Position numbers and translations under genes: made by a program
Part shown: in pieces, positions 43,164 to 51,253 of the stretch
Numbering within the stretch: position 1 is the first letter of the stretch
Layout: each line of letters starts with the position of its first letter
Assembly (NCBI RefSeq): GCF_900129975.1
Contig: NZ_FSRG01000005.1
Span: 186,001-250,000 of the forward strand
Direction: 5' to 3'
Length of the DNA stretch: 64,000 bases
DNA from: Halodesulfovibrio marinisediminis DSM 17456
GTDB lineage: Bacteria; Desulfobacterota; Desulfovibrionia; Desulfovibrionales; Desulfovibrionaceae
Notes under the pieces: model-generated
Told to the model about the DNA's origin: nothing
Databases searched by the model: none
Seen by the model: the letters and a program-made list of their open reading frames with translations, nothing else

Positions 43164-43634
43164 ATGCGACAAGAAAAACTTATCGCTATTGTGTTTGTAG
43201 TTGCATCGATGATTTTTTCAACAGTTACATACTCATTTGGCCAAGAGGTAGTTGTAGTCAAAAAATTTACTCCCGTACGGGTTGAGGCTGTTGACTATGG
43301 AATGTGTCGAGTTGCCCCGTGTGGTACCATGGCTGTCCGGCGAGTTGTGACACCGGGATGTTGTTCTATGTACATGGTTCCAATGGGTCGTCATTATATG
43401 GTTTGTCCATATCATAAGCGATATCCATGTGTTAAGAGATGTGCGTATATGACGAAATGTCCGTCAATGGCGAGATGTGCTTGTATGGCGAGATGCCCGT
43501 ATATGGTGAAATGTGGACAGGTTAAAAGGTGCCCATATAAAACCCGGGTTATGAAGGTCTGCGGTCAACATCCTAAAAAGGCTTCTGGTGTGCAAAATAC
43601 CTCATATGGTCTCAAATACTATTATGCCCCTTGA
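43164..43634 (+). CDS. Secreted Cys-rich protein with hexapeptide repeats
   Basis: A 156-residue exported protein with a strong AAAGGAG ribosome binding site. The signal peptide is KLIAIVFVVASMIFSTVTYS. Residues 88-129 are tandem hexapeptides of the form x-x-[MV]-x-[KR]-C: PCVKRC, AYMTKC, PSMARC, ACMARC, PYMVKC, GQVKRC and a decayed PYKTRV. Further Cys occur at about 48, 53, 66, 67, 81, 89, 107 and 133. The mature N-terminus (EVVVVKKFTPVRVEAVDYGM) resembles in style the Met-rich secreted protein at 40750. No known family is recognised. Regularly spaced Cys with basic residues could bind metals or form disulfides or thioethers on the cell surface; this is inference. Confidence 0.75.
   Translation: MRQEKLIAIVFVVASMIFSTVTYSFGQEVVVVKKFTPVRVEAVDYGMCRVAPCGTMAVRRVVTPGCCSMYMVPMGRHYMVCPYHKRYPCVKRCAYMTKCPSMARCACMARCPYMVKCGQVKRCPYKTRVMKVCGQHPKKASGVQNTSYGLKYYYAP
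43425..43550 (+). repeat. 18-bp tandem repeat coding Cys hexapeptides
   Basis: Seven 18-bp units in frame, six with a terminal Cys codon (TGT or TGC) and the seventh decayed. Units differ at many positions, so the repeat is old and kept at protein level rather than a fresh slippage product. Confidence 0.75.
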
Positions 43635-43714
43635 TAATTACGGCTGTGTCCGTACCCTGCATTATGTAAGCGGCTAGTGGCTAAATTTAGGTCGCGCAGG
43701 GTGTTAACATACAT

Positions 43715-43746
43715 GAAGCCCCGCATGGTGTACCATGCGGGGCTTC
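43715..43746. terminator. Long palindrome between Cys-rich protein and chemoreceptor genes
   Basis: GAAGCCCCGCATGGT and ACCATGCGGGGCTTC, perfect 15-bp arms with a two-base loop. No T run on either side, so it is a weak fit to intrinsic termination but lies between two convergent genes and probably protects or ends both messages. Confidence 0.6.
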
Positions 43747-43789
43747 TCAATGTGACTGCGTTCGCAATGAAAGGATTCTGTAGAAACAG

Positions 43790-46207
43790 CTACTGGCTGG
43801 ACATTGAATCCAGACGCTGTGCCAGTTGGGAGAGATCCTTAACGTTATGGGCAGCATCTTGCATTTCTGCTGTAACGCTTCCTACCAGGATATTAATGTC
43901 TTCCATTGCCTTAGTCATTTGCTCGGAAGTCGAGGACTGTTCTTCCGCTGCAGTGGCAATGTTTCCAATCTGGTTGGCTGCTTCGTTTGCAAGTGTCACG
44001 ATTTCGGAGAGGGCGTTTCCAGATTCGTGTGCAAATGATGTAGCTGTATCTACCAATTTTATAGTCTCTTGTGTTGTTTGTATGGAAGTGTTTGCATGCT
44101 GCTGAATGGCTGCAATGGCTTTGTTCACTTCCTGTGTAGCATTCATTGTTTTTTCTGCTAGTTTACGTACTTCATCCGCTACAACGGCAAAGCCTCGTCC
44201 GGCTTCTCCGGCACGTGCTGCTTCGATGGCGGCATTCAGTGCGAGAAGGTTTGTCTGATCTGCAATGTCTGAAATGACACCGAGGACAGTGCCTATTTCA
44301 TCTGCCTGAGCGCCCAGTTGTGTCATAGCTTCACTCATGGTGTCAGCATGTTGATGCAGGCTGGTGATAGCGCTGATGGCATTGGAAACAATCTCTTCAC
44401 CTTGTTCGGCGCGCTCGCGTGTGGCTTCAGATTGCTTTGCAGCCTGTGAAGCACTTCGCGCAACTTCAAATACAGAGACGTTCATCTGCTCCATTGCACT
44501 GGATGTCTCGTGAATACGCATTTGCTGGGCGTCGACTGAACCGGAAACATCGGTGATTTTTGACTCAAGAGAGGTTGCGGAATCCAGCAGGTCGTGCGCA
44601 GCTTCTTTGGTTCCTTCGTATACTTCTTCGATTGTGGAAAGCTGCTGGTTTACTTCCTGTTCAGAAGTAACAAGGTCTGTAACATTCTTAGCAACTTCAA
44701 TGTATCCTACATGGTTTCCTTCAGCGTCGCGTAAAATATCTGCAAGCGGCTGGATGTAGACAGGGCCACCTGCACCTGGAACAGTGATAATATCTCCAAT
44801 TACACGCTGTTGTGTGCGTTTCACCTGCTCAATAGGACAGTTTGGTGTAGTACACACCTCGGTGTTGAACACCTCGTGGCATTGCAGGCACATAAGTCCA
44901 TGATTGTCGGTCTTAGCAGCTTCTTCCACTGCTTTGTTCGCAAGCAACAGATTGTAGTTCTCATCTACTGCAAAGATTGGATCAGGAACGGTGTTGAGAA
45001 CGTGTTTAAATCCTTCCATTTCGTTAAGCATGGTTGTGAGGCGTTCCATCAAGGTGTTGAACCAGTGTGTCAGGTCGCCTACCTCATCCTTCTGGTTGAT
45101 GGTGATACGTTCTTTGAGATCGGCTTTGTTTTCAGCGAGAAGCTGTATCTTAGTGGTGATGTTACCAAGTGGGCCTGTGATGTATTTTTTGAGCACAAGA
45201 ATAATGCCCAGAAGTGGTAGGAGTAAGATAGCGGCAAGAGTTGCTATTAATGAGGTGTTTGCTTTGCTGGCAAGGCTTAGTGCCTTTGAATAGTCAATTG
45301 CTCCGATAAGTGTACCAATGTGCTGCCCTCTGTAGTCATGAACTGGAGAGCCTATAAGAGTGTAGTTCCCCATACGCAGGGAGGTTCTTTCGTGATTGGC
45401 CTTTGCTAGAAACTCTTCAGAGAGCATGCTGACAAACTGTTCGTTGTCCGTTGTCGGATTTACAAGAACAGTATTGTGTACTGTAGGGTACTTGGAGGAA
45501 TTGTTTAGACGAGTTGTAATGTTAAGGAATTTTTTATCCATAAGAAGCATCATAGGAATGTTCTTTTGCTTTGCGATGTTGAAGACAGATGTAAAGCTTT
45601 TAAGAACTTCCGCAGAGCCGATAGTGACGCCGTTTTCATCTTTTACCGGAACAAGCCCACGCATAACAAAACCGCCACGACCAAGCTCAATGCCGCATAC
45701 AGGGGCGCCAGATCTGTTTACGTCTAGAACTGTTTGGCGGAATGACGAAATGTCGTCAGAAATATCAACCCATGTTCCATTCTTCTTGGTCTGCTTTTTT
45801 CTCCAGAGACGGACAAGGCTTCTGCCGTTGGGCAGATGGAAATGAAGTTTGAGCTTGTTGCCGGTTGTCGCTTGATAGCTTTTTAACTGCGGTGCTAATT
45901 CTTTTCGAAGCATTAATCGTGCTTCTTGAGATTCCGGTGAGTTTGGATTGTCGATATCACCAGTATGGGCAAGCTTGTAGGCCTTTAGTACTTCAGGGGT
46001 ATGAGCAAAAAGAGATGCAGTTTCCTGAGCAGAGATGCTAACTTGATCAATATTTTTTTCAATAGCGATGAAGGTGTCATCAATAATATATTCAAGATTC
46101 TGTTTCTGCATTGCCGTGAAACAATTACTAATGAGTAAGTAGCTTATGACGCCAAGTAGCGGTACTAGTATCATTTGAGGAAGAGAGAGTTTCCAAAACA
46201 GTTTCAT
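43790..46207 (-). CDS. Methyl-accepting chemotaxis protein with Cache, HAMP and Cys-containing PAS domains
   Basis: An 805-residue chemoreceptor. An N-terminal membrane helix ([16 protein letters not shown]) is followed by a ~270-residue periplasmic Cache-type sensor, a second helix ([19 protein letters not shown]), and a HAMP domain ([20 protein letters not shown]). A PAS domain follows with the cysteine cluster C440-x2-C443-H, C452, C457, then the long helical signalling domain with the conserved hairpin tip ([38 protein letters not shown]). It feeds CheA/CheW to control the flagella. The Cys pattern in a cytoplasmic PAS suggests a metal, haem or redox cofactor. The start follows GGAGACTGCGCT. 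Confidence 0.93.
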   Translation of the reverse strand: MKLFWKLSLPQMILVPLLGVISYLLISNCFTAMQKQNLEYIIDDTFIAIEKNIDQVSISAQETASLFAHTPEVLKAYKLAHTGDIDNPNSPESQEARLMLRKELAPQLKSYQATTGNKLKLHFHLPNGRSLVRLWRKKQTKKNGTWVDISDDISSFRQTVLDVNRSGAPVCGIELGRGGFVMRGLVPVKDENGVTIGSAEVLKSFTSVFNIAKQKNIPMMLLMDKKFLNITTRLNNSSKYPTVHNTVLVNPTTDNEQFVSMLSEEFLAKANHERTSLRMGNYTLIGSPVHDYRGQHIGTLIGAIDYSKALSLASKANTSLIATLAAILLLPLLGIILVLKKYITGPLGNITTKIQLLAENKADLKERITINQKDEVGDLTHWFNTLMERLTTMLNEMEGFKHVLNTVPDPIFAVDENYNLLLANKAVEEAAKTDNHGLMCLQCHEVFNTEVCTTPNCPIEQVKRTQQRVIGDIITVPGAGGPVYIQPLADILRDAEGNHVGYIEVAKNVTDLVTSEQEVNQQLSTIEEVYEGTKEAAHDLLDSATSLESKITDVSGSVDAQQMRIHETSSAMEQMNVSVFEVARSASQAAKQSEATRERAEQGEEIVSNAISAITSLHQHADTMSEAMTQLGAQADEIGTVLGVISDIADQTNLLALNAAIEAARAGEAGRGFAVVADEVRKLAEKTMNATQEVNKAIAAIQQHANTSIQTTQETIKLVDTATSFAHESGNALSEIVTLANEAANQIGNIATAAEEQSSTSEQMTKAMEDINILVGSVTAEMQDAAHNVKDLSQLAQRLDSMSSQ

Positions 46208-46506
46208 AGCGCAGTCTCCATCGTTGTTGCTCTGTTATGTCATGTGGTTTGTTTGTGGTATGTTCCGTATGTCACAAAGTGTGTTTCAACAGATTTGCAG
46301 AGTGAGAATTATTAACTAAGAGCGGTAAACTCAATAGAACATCTATGGGTAATGTAATATAGAAATTTACATTGAGAATGATTGAACGACGCTTACTATC
46401 ATATTCGCCAATTATAGAAAATAGTTAAGGGAATAATAAAAAAAATTGTGATTAAAATCACAAGTTAAAGTTTTTTACATTTTGTTCGTTAAGACGTGAA
46501 ACGGAA

Positions 46507-46536
46507 AAAAGCCCCTGAAAAAATCAGGGGCTTTTC
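46507..46536 (-). terminator. Terminator downstream of flavodoxin-like gene
   Basis: AAAAGCCCCTGA and TCAGGGGCTTTT arms around an A5 loop; T run on the minus strand. Confidence 0.8.
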
Positions 46537-46555
46537 TTGTCATACCGATATAAAA

Positions 46556-46581
46556 GCTACTCCGAATTACCGGAGTAGCTA
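46556..46581 (-). terminator. Additional hairpin downstream of flavodoxin-like gene
   Basis: AGCTACTCCG and CGGAGTAGCT, perfect 10-bp arms, followed on the minus strand by TTTTAT. It may be the first of two tandem terminators. Confidence 0.6.
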
Positions 46582-46656
46582 GTTGTAGGCTCAGGGGATT
46601 GCTATAGAGTATAGGTCCTAATAGAAATATTTCTTTGCAAGCAAGAGAAGGGATTG

Positions 46657-47223
46657 TTAGGCAACCATGTCACGAGCAAAAGCGATAGCACGTTCCTGTG
46701 CATCTGCCGGACGGTTACCATCAATGGTACATTTCTCAATAAACAGTTCGCCTGCGTTCTGTGTTTTGTAGAACGCCTGAAGCTTGTTGAATGCAAAGGT
46801 TAAGCCTTCCGCATTGTTTTCGTACACTCCACCACCTGTAAGTAATAGGGCCTGACGTTTGCCTTCAAGTAGGGATGCATGGTTTGGTTTATGGTAGTTG
46901 GTGACAAGGCTCCAGCTTCTGTCCATCAGTGCTTTTACTGGTGCAGCGTAGCCCCAGAAGTAGTTAGGTGATGCGAAAAGAGTTGCATCTGCATCAATCA
47001 TTTTCTTCAGGATTTCTTCTGCATCATCTTTCTGAACACAGTTGATTTCAGTTTCAGACTCTTTGCACTTAGCGCAGCCAAGACATGGTTTAATATCTTT
47101 TTTGGTCAGGTTGATGCGTTCTACTTCATGACCCATTGTGCGCAGTTCATCTTCCACCCAGCCAAGAACAGTTGCGGTGTTACCTGTTGCTCTGGCGCTG
47201 CCGAGCAGTGTTACGATTTTCAT
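46657..47223 (-). CDS. Flavodoxin-like NAD(P)H-dependent FMN reductase
   Basis: A 188-residue flavoprotein of the NADPH-dependent FMN reductase / iron-sulfur flavoprotein superfamily. The FMN phosphate loop is LLGSARATGNTATVL. A cysteine set CLGCAKCKESETEINC follows around residue 50, and FASPNYFWGYAAPVKALMDR is the isoalloxazine-binding loop. Members reduce quinones, nitroaromatics or oxygen species. It is divergent from the LysE gene, and a 19-bp palindrome (47270-47288) lies before its start. The CxxC set could hold an Fe-S cluster or just a redox pair. Confidence 0.87.
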   Translation of the reverse strand: MKIVTLLGSARATGNTATVLGWVEDELRTMGHEVERINLTKKDIKPCLGCAKCKESETEINCVQKDDAEEILKKMIDADATLFASPNYFWGYAAPVKALMDRSWSLVTNYHKPNHASLLEGKRQALLLTGGGVYENNAEGLTFAFNKLQAFYKTQNAGELFIEKCTIDGNRPADAQERAIAFARDMVA

Positions 47224-47269
47224 TGTAATTCCTTGTAGTTTGAATGGGTGATTCTCTTTTTAAAAAATG

Positions 47270-47288
47270 ACAGCGTAAAATACGCTGT
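47270..47288. promoter_or_regulatory. Palindromic operator candidate upstream of flavodoxin-like gene
   Basis: ACAGCGTA-AAA-TACGCTGT: perfect 8-bp arms with a 3-bp spacer, 47 bp upstream of the reductase start and 160 bp upstream of the LysE start. A plausible dimeric repressor site. Confidence 0.5.
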
Positions 47289-47448
47289 AAATTCAACGAG
47301 CAGCAGTGTATTGCGGTTCAAGAATACTGACAATTCCAAATTGTCATTTGCAAAGTTTTTTCGCAATACATAGAAAATAGCCCTATCTGTGTGCGTGTTC
47401 TGGAACATAGTAAATTGAACTCGCACGAGTTTGTTTGGGAGATTTAGA

Positions 47449-48063
47449 ATGACGTTAAGTGTATGGCTTTCTTTGGTATTGATTTGTATTCTCGGGGCGA
47501 TGTCTCCGGGGCCTAGTCTTGCGGTTGTTGCAAAAAACTGTCTTGGCGGCAGTTGGAAGAACGGTGTTGTCACCGCCTGGGCGCATGCTTTGGGTGTTGG
47601 AATGTATGCGTTGGCATCTGTTTTAGGTCTGGCTATTGTTTTGCAGCATAATCCTTCGCTGTTTAAAGGGATTGCGTATCTGGGAGCAGGATATTTGTTA
47701 TGGCTCGGGGTCAACGCGGTACAGTCTAAAGGTGGTGTTGCAGCTAAGCTGACTGCGGGCAGAGAGGCTTCTTTGTTTGAATCTGCACGAGACGGTGCCA
47801 TGATTTCTATGTTGAACCCTAAGCTTGCGTTGTTCTTTTTGGCGTTATTCAGTCAGTTTGTTGCAGCAAGCCATGCTTCAGAAAGTAGAGCGATTGTTGT
47901 TGCAACTCCACTGGTTATTGATGGGCTTTGGTATACAATCGTCAGTTTCTTGCTGACCAGACCAAGCGTGCTTGAGAGAATTAAGGCGCGTGCTGTTTTG
48001 GTGGATAGGATGACTGGGGTGGTTCTAATCGTGCTGGCCGCACGCGTTATCTATACCATCTAA
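47449..48063 (+). CDS. LysE family amino-acid exporter
   Basis: A 204-residue membrane protein from the ATG at 47449 (ribosome binding site GGGAG). Six hydrophobic segments. Family blocks include ILGAMSPGPSLAVVAKN, WAHALGVGMYALASVLGL and AISMLNPKLALFFLALFSQF-like text (MISMLNPKLALFFLALFSQF). LysE/RhtB transporters export amino acids or related small molecules. Terminated by a hairpin 15 bases after the stop. The substrate is not evident. Confidence 0.87.
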   Translation: MTLSVWLSLVLICILGAMSPGPSLAVVAKNCLGGSWKNGVVTAWAHALGVGMYALASVLGLAIVLQHNPSLFKGIAYLGAGYLLWLGVNAVQSKGGVAAKLTAGREASLFESARDGAMISMLNPKLALFFLALFSQFVAASHASESRAIVVATPLVIDGLWYTIVSFLLTRPSVLERIKARAVLVDRMTGVVLIVLAARVIYTI

Positions 48064-48077
48064 AAAATGTTAGATGT

Positions 48078-48113
48078 AAAAAAGCCTGAATGAAATATTC
48101 AGGCTTTTTTTTT
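48078..48113 (+). terminator. Terminator of lysE-like gene
   Basis: AAAAAGCCTGAAT and ATTCAGGCTTTTT arms, followed by a long T run; the A run makes it usable by the convergent luxR-type gene too. Confidence 0.9.
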
Positions 48114-48139
48114 GAAATTTTGACTCTGGGGCAGAATCG

Positions 48140-48865
48140 TTAAGAGATGCTTATGAGTCCTGCTGTTAGAGCTTTTGCGACAGCCTGAATTCTAGTTGTT
48201 GCGCCAAGCCGTTCTTTTGCAGAATCAATGTGCATTTTTACTGTATGTAGGCTGATACCGATTTTATCTGCAATGTCCTGTGAGGAAAGCCCGTCTGCAA
48301 GGCCTGTCAGGCATTCTTTTTGTCGGGGAGTAAGTGCTGATGAAGCCGGATCTTGGGATGTCAGGGTATATAGACGTTCGTGCGCTGTGCAGGATGCAAG
48401 AAGTAGCTCTAAAATTTTGTCAGTCGGTACATCATTAAGTTGTGAGACTGTTTCGGGAAAGCAAACGGTAATACCACCTATACGTTTATTGTTGTGGAAT
48501 GAGGGCATAGTTATGCTGCTTCCATAGTTGCATTCAGACGTAGAACTCTGAAGAAGCTTTTTTGCTTTGTCGCAAAGCAGAGGATTATCCAAATCCTTGT
48601 CGCGTCCATAAAGTAACGGTCCATTACCTGTAAGGGCATGGCTTGTGAGATAGTCATATCCAATCGTATTGAGTTCTATGAAGGCGTGCTTCCCCCGTTC
48701 TGGGATAGTCGTAAAGCACGTAAGGTCTTCGTTAGTCTGTCCAAACCATGTGTGAAGTTGTGCTGCTCCCATATCTTTAGCGTATGCTACAAGTTGCTCC
48801 CATAAATATTCATGAGAATCAGTAGTGACGATTGTTTCCAGAAGCTCGTGCAGTTTTTTTGTCAT
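48140..48865 (-). CDS. LuxR-family regulator with autoinducer-binding-like N-terminal domain
   Basis: A 241-residue regulator. The C-terminal helix-turn-helix is a LuxR type (SALTPRQKECLTGLADGLSS, QDIADKIGISLHTVKMHIDS). The N-terminal ~165 residues resemble the fold of autoinducer-binding LuxR domains in length and pattern (GAAQLHTWFGQ, SHALTGNGPLLYGRD, ITMPSFHNNKRIGGITVCF). No luxI-type synthase gene is near, so it would be a LuxR solo. The key Trp/Tyr/Asp ligands of acyl-homoserine-lactone binding are not obviously all present, and the ligand may differ. A 20-bp dyad lies 36-56 bp upstream of the start. Confidence 0.82.
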   Translation of the reverse strand: MTKKLHELLETIVTTDSHEYLWEQLVAYAKDMGAAQLHTWFGQTNEDLTCFTTIPERGKHAFIELNTIGYDYLTSHALTGNGPLLYGRDKDLDNPLLCDKAKKLLQSSTSECNYGSSITMPSFHNNKRIGGITVCFPETVSQLNDVPTDKILELLLASCTAHERLYTLTSQDPASSALTPRQKECLTGLADGLSSQDIADKIGISLHTVKMHIDSAKERLGATTRIQAVAKALTAGLISIS

Positions 48866-48901
48866 GTCAGTCTCCCATTGCTGGATATGAAAGGCTGTGC
48901 G

Positions 48902-48921
48902 ACCTCCCTGATCGGGGAGGT
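48902..48921. promoter_or_regulatory. 20-bp lux-box-like dyad upstream of luxR-type gene
   Basis: ACCTCCCTGATCGGGGAGGT: ten-base arms with one mismatched pair. Like the classic lux box it is 20 bp long, starts ACCT, ends AGGT and has GATC at the centre. A likely -10 (CATAAT, minus strand near 48935) puts it at about the transcription start, so it may be a repressor site or, as RNA, a leader hairpin. Confidence 0.5.
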
Positions 48922-49246
48922 GTTTTAAGCAATATTATGATGTATAGATGGGCACATCATTACGCCTTGAAGTTACAGTGTATTCAGCGCATGTAGCGAT
49001 ATATTGCTTTTCGTAGGGCTGTTTACCTCGACATATGTACAGATTGTTAGATCCATTTATATACGGGTGTCTGCACGGTGTGATGGCATGTGTTTCCAGC
49101 ATAAGCCCATTAAATATACTGTGCTCTTATTAAGATGCTTTTTTAAGTATTGCCCCTTTAAGACTGTTGGTAGATTGTGGCGTTTTTTATCTACCATGTA
49201 GTTAATTAGACACAGTGCGTATATGTAGGGAAAGTGGATCAACTTA

Positions 49247-49280
49247 GGAGCCGTTGCGTCTCTCAACGGCTCCTTTCTTT
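49247..49280 (+). terminator. Orphan plus-strand terminator
   Basis: GGAGCCGTTG and CAACGGCTCC, perfect 10-bp arms with a 7-nt loop, then TTTCTTTTT. No annotated plus-strand gene ends here. Confidence 0.8.
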
Positions 49281-49329
49281 TTATCTTTACTTTTAATGTA
49301 GTTTTTCACTGTTCACCTAATCAAAGAAA

Positions 49330-49370
49330 AGAAAAAGACCGGACAAGGCGTTGTTCGGTCTTTTTTTCTA
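49330..49370 (-). terminator. Terminator between the orphan hairpin and the PACE gene
   Basis: AAAGACCG-GACAA and TTGTT-CGGTCTTT arms with A and T runs on both sides; on the minus strand it ends the PACE transcript. Confidence 0.8.
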
Positions 49371-49494
49371 TTTGATATGAAGAGCCGCTATTTCTTCCTC
49401 ATTATTATAAAAACGGCTATTTCCTGCCGGTTTTTGAAGGCAGTGATTATGGCAGAAGTGGAAAATAAAAGAAAGTTGTTTGAACTTACAATAT

Positions 49495-49935
49495 TTAGAC
49501 GGTCTCAGCAGTTGGAAGTGGGAAGAGTCTGTCGTACGCTATGTTGTACACAAAAGCGTATACAGGAACGAATGCTACGAATCCTATATCGATCATCAAA
49601 GCCTGCATGAACGAAAGGTTCATCATAATCATTACCGCAGGAATCGTAATAACAAGTAGGCTCAGTTCAAATAAAACGGCATGGAATGTTCGGAGCAAGC
49701 CACTTCGTGGATAAAGTGGTTTATTGAGTCGCACTAATGCGTGGTCAAACAGGTAGTTGTATATGTAGTTCCAAGTGGCTCCGGCAAGGCTAAGCATAAG
49801 GCTCACGGCACCGACATGTCCCATAGGTTTATTCAATAGAAGAGCAAGCAGAGGGACGCAAATTACTAACAGAATAAGCTCAAAGAAAACAGTGTGACGT
49901 AAACGGTCTGTGGATGTTCTCATGATTGGTTTCAT
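49495..49935 (-). CDS. PACE family efflux transporter (AceI-like)
   Basis: A 146-residue membrane protein made of two tandem ~65-residue bacterial transmembrane pair domains. The first starts RLRHTVFFELILLVICVPLL and the second RTFHAVLFELSLLVITIPAV, each with the conserved Glu of the PACE core, and each ends with a WNYIYNYLFD or YAFVYNIAYDRLF motif. PACE proteins export biocides such as chlorhexidine and polyamine-like compounds using proton exchange. The divergent LysR gene is the expected activator, matching the aceI/aceR layout. Confidence 0.92.
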   Translation of the reverse strand: MKPIMRTSTDRLRHTVFFELILLVICVPLLALLLNKPMGHVGAVSLMLSLAGATWNYIYNYLFDHALVRLNKPLYPRSGLLRTFHAVLFELSLLVITIPAVMIMMNLSFMQALMIDIGFVAFVPVYAFVYNIAYDRLFPLPTAETV

Positions 49936-50001
49936 AGGAATGACCTCTATTTATAAGTTATTATTTATTTTTCGTGTGTTGTTTATTTAGCTTTTATGCA
50001 T

Positions 50002-50024
50002 CTATACTCCTCCAAAATGTATAG
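50002..50024. promoter_or_regulatory. LysR-type T-N11-A binding site between PACE and lysR genes
   Basis: CTATAC-N11-GTATAG: perfect 6-bp arms with the 11-base spacer typical of LysR sites. It lies 67 bp upstream of the PACE start and 70 bp upstream of the regulator start. Confidence 0.75.
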
Positions 50025-50093
50025 TTCTAATTAGATAGTATCCGAAAATGAGATAGATTGAGTGGCAGAGAACATAATTGGCAGGAGATGGAG

Positions 50094-50978
50094 ATGTTGT
50101 TTTCGCTAGAGCAGTTAGAAGCTTTTGTGGCGGCAGTTGAGTTTGGATCGTTTTCTGCTGCTGCAAGGCATTTAGGGAAAGCGCAGAGCAGGATTAGTAC
50201 AGCTGTTGCGAACTTAGAGATAGACTTGGGTGTGACGTTATTTGATAGATCTGGAAAGTTTCCAGTGCTCACAAGTGATGGTGAGCGAATTTTAAACACG
50301 GCGCGAGGGGTTTTGTATCAGTGTAGGGTGGTTGTGGATACCGCTGAGCAGATTATTGAAAAGCCGCAAGTGTTGCTCAGGATGGCTGTGGAAGAGCTTA
50401 TTTCCTGCGAGGCTATCGGCAGTGTACTGGCTGATTTTGCAAAGGAATTTGGTTATATTCAGGTTGAAGTTCTTTGGGCAGCGATTGGAGATGTTAAAGA
50501 TCTTATTTTGAAAGAACGAGTGGATATTGGTGTAGCAATGCCAGCAACCGGTATTCCAGATGATGAATGTTCATGGAAGCAGCTTGGGAGTGAGACATTT
50601 TGGCCTATGGTTGGTTCTAATCATCCTCTTGCTAAGCTTTCGTCAGTAACAGCAGATGACTTATGGGGACATATGCAGCTTGTTGCTTCCAGTAAGGAAG
50701 GCGTACGGGAGCCTGATTCAGGTATACTGAGTGAAAAAATGTGGATGTGTGAGGACAGTAAGCTGATGATAGATTTGGTGCGCCGCGGTGTGGGGTGGGC
50801 ATGGCTTGCTGAATCGCAGACGCAGAAGCTTAGGGAACGTGAAGAATTAGTGTCGTTACCGTTGACCTTTTTGCAAAAAGGATACAGCGGATCGTTTAAC
50901 TTGTTGTGGAAGAAGGATTACCCGCTTCGACCTGCTGAAAAGTGGCTTGCTGACCGATTGCAGCAGGTTTTCAGTTAG
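50094..50978 (+). CDS. LysR family transcriptional regulator
   Basis: A 294-residue regulator. I start at the ATG at 50094, six bases after AGGAG. The N-terminal helix-turn-helix is clear (FSLEQLEAFVAAVEFGSFSA, AARHLGKAQSRISTAVANLE). The effector domain follows (LLRMAVEELISCEAIGSVLA, DLVRRGVGWAWLAESQT). It is divergent from the PACE efflux gene with a T-N11-A palindrome between them, so it most likely activates that gene when a cationic or amine-type compound is present, and controls itself. Confidence 0.92.
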   Translation: MLFSLEQLEAFVAAVEFGSFSAAARHLGKAQSRISTAVANLEIDLGVTLFDRSGKFPVLTSDGERILNTARGVLYQCRVVVDTAEQIIEKPQVLLRMAVEELISCEAIGSVLADFAKEFGYIQVEVLWAAIGDVKDLILKERVDIGVAMPATGIPDDECSWKQLGSETFWPMVGSNHPLAKLSSVTADDLWGHMQLVASSKEGVREPDSGILSEKMWMCEDSKLMIDLVRRGVGWAWLAESQTQKLREREELVSLPLTFLQKGYSGSFNLLWKKDYPLRPAEKWLADRLQQVFS

Positions 50979-50992
50979 ATTGGGAGATTATA

Positions 50993-51030
50993 TAAAAAAA
51001 GCGGACAGCTTACTGGGTAAGCTGTCCGCT
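50993..51030 (-). terminator. Terminator of tRNA-Thr (minus strand)
   Basis: AGCGGACAGCTTAC and GTAAGCTGTCCGCT, perfect 14-bp arms with a 3-nt loop, and a U7 tract on the minus strand. It starts seven bases past the tRNA end; it also follows the lysR stop on the other strand. Confidence 0.92.
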
Positions 51031-51036
51031 AAAATA

Positions 51037-51112
51037 TGGAGCTCTTGAGCAGGATTGAACTGCTGACCTCATCCTTACCAAGGATGCGCTCTGCCGACTG
51101 AGCTACAAGAGC
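51037..51112 (-). tRNA. tRNA-Thr (anticodon GGT)
   Basis: A 76-nt cloverleaf on the minus strand. Acceptor arms GCTCTTG and CAAGAGC, D-arm AGCTCAGTCGGCAGAGC, anticodon stem CATCC/GGATG around loop TTGGTAA (anticodon GGT), T-arm GCAGTTCAATCCTGC, and an encoded CCA end. Confidence 0.97.
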
Positions 51113-51253
51113 TTCTATATAAAGACCTTAACTGTGTCTAAGGTCATAGAGTGCTGTATTGCGAGCGCTGGTGATGCGCTGCGAAGAGGGTGTTTATATG
51201 GAAGCCGTGTAGTCGTCAATAAGAAAATATATTTTTTTCAAAAAAAGTTGATA

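Larger units (their letters stand above)
46208..46656. other. Intergenic region between chemoreceptor and flavodoxin-like genes
   Basis: AT-rich promoter region of the chemoreceptor gene plus two terminator-like hairpins near its right end. No gene seen. Confidence 0.5.
48866..49494. other. Intergenic region between luxR-type and PACE genes
   Basis: About 630 bp with no gene I can support. It carries a 20-bp lux-box-like dyad, a smaller inverted repeat (ATGATGT 48937-48943 and ACATCAT 48954-48960), and two terminators near 49247-49280 and 49330-49370. A plus-strand terminator with no gene in front of it leaves room for a small RNA at about 48960-49280. Confidence 0.45.

Noticed and set aside
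47220-47801. 193-aa minus-strand open frame
   Set aside because: Lies antisense to the lysE-type gene, shows no family similarity and has no ribosome binding site.
49004-49201. 65-aa open frame between luxR-type and PACE genes
   Set aside because: No ribosome binding site and a composition typical of translated non-coding AT-rich DNA.
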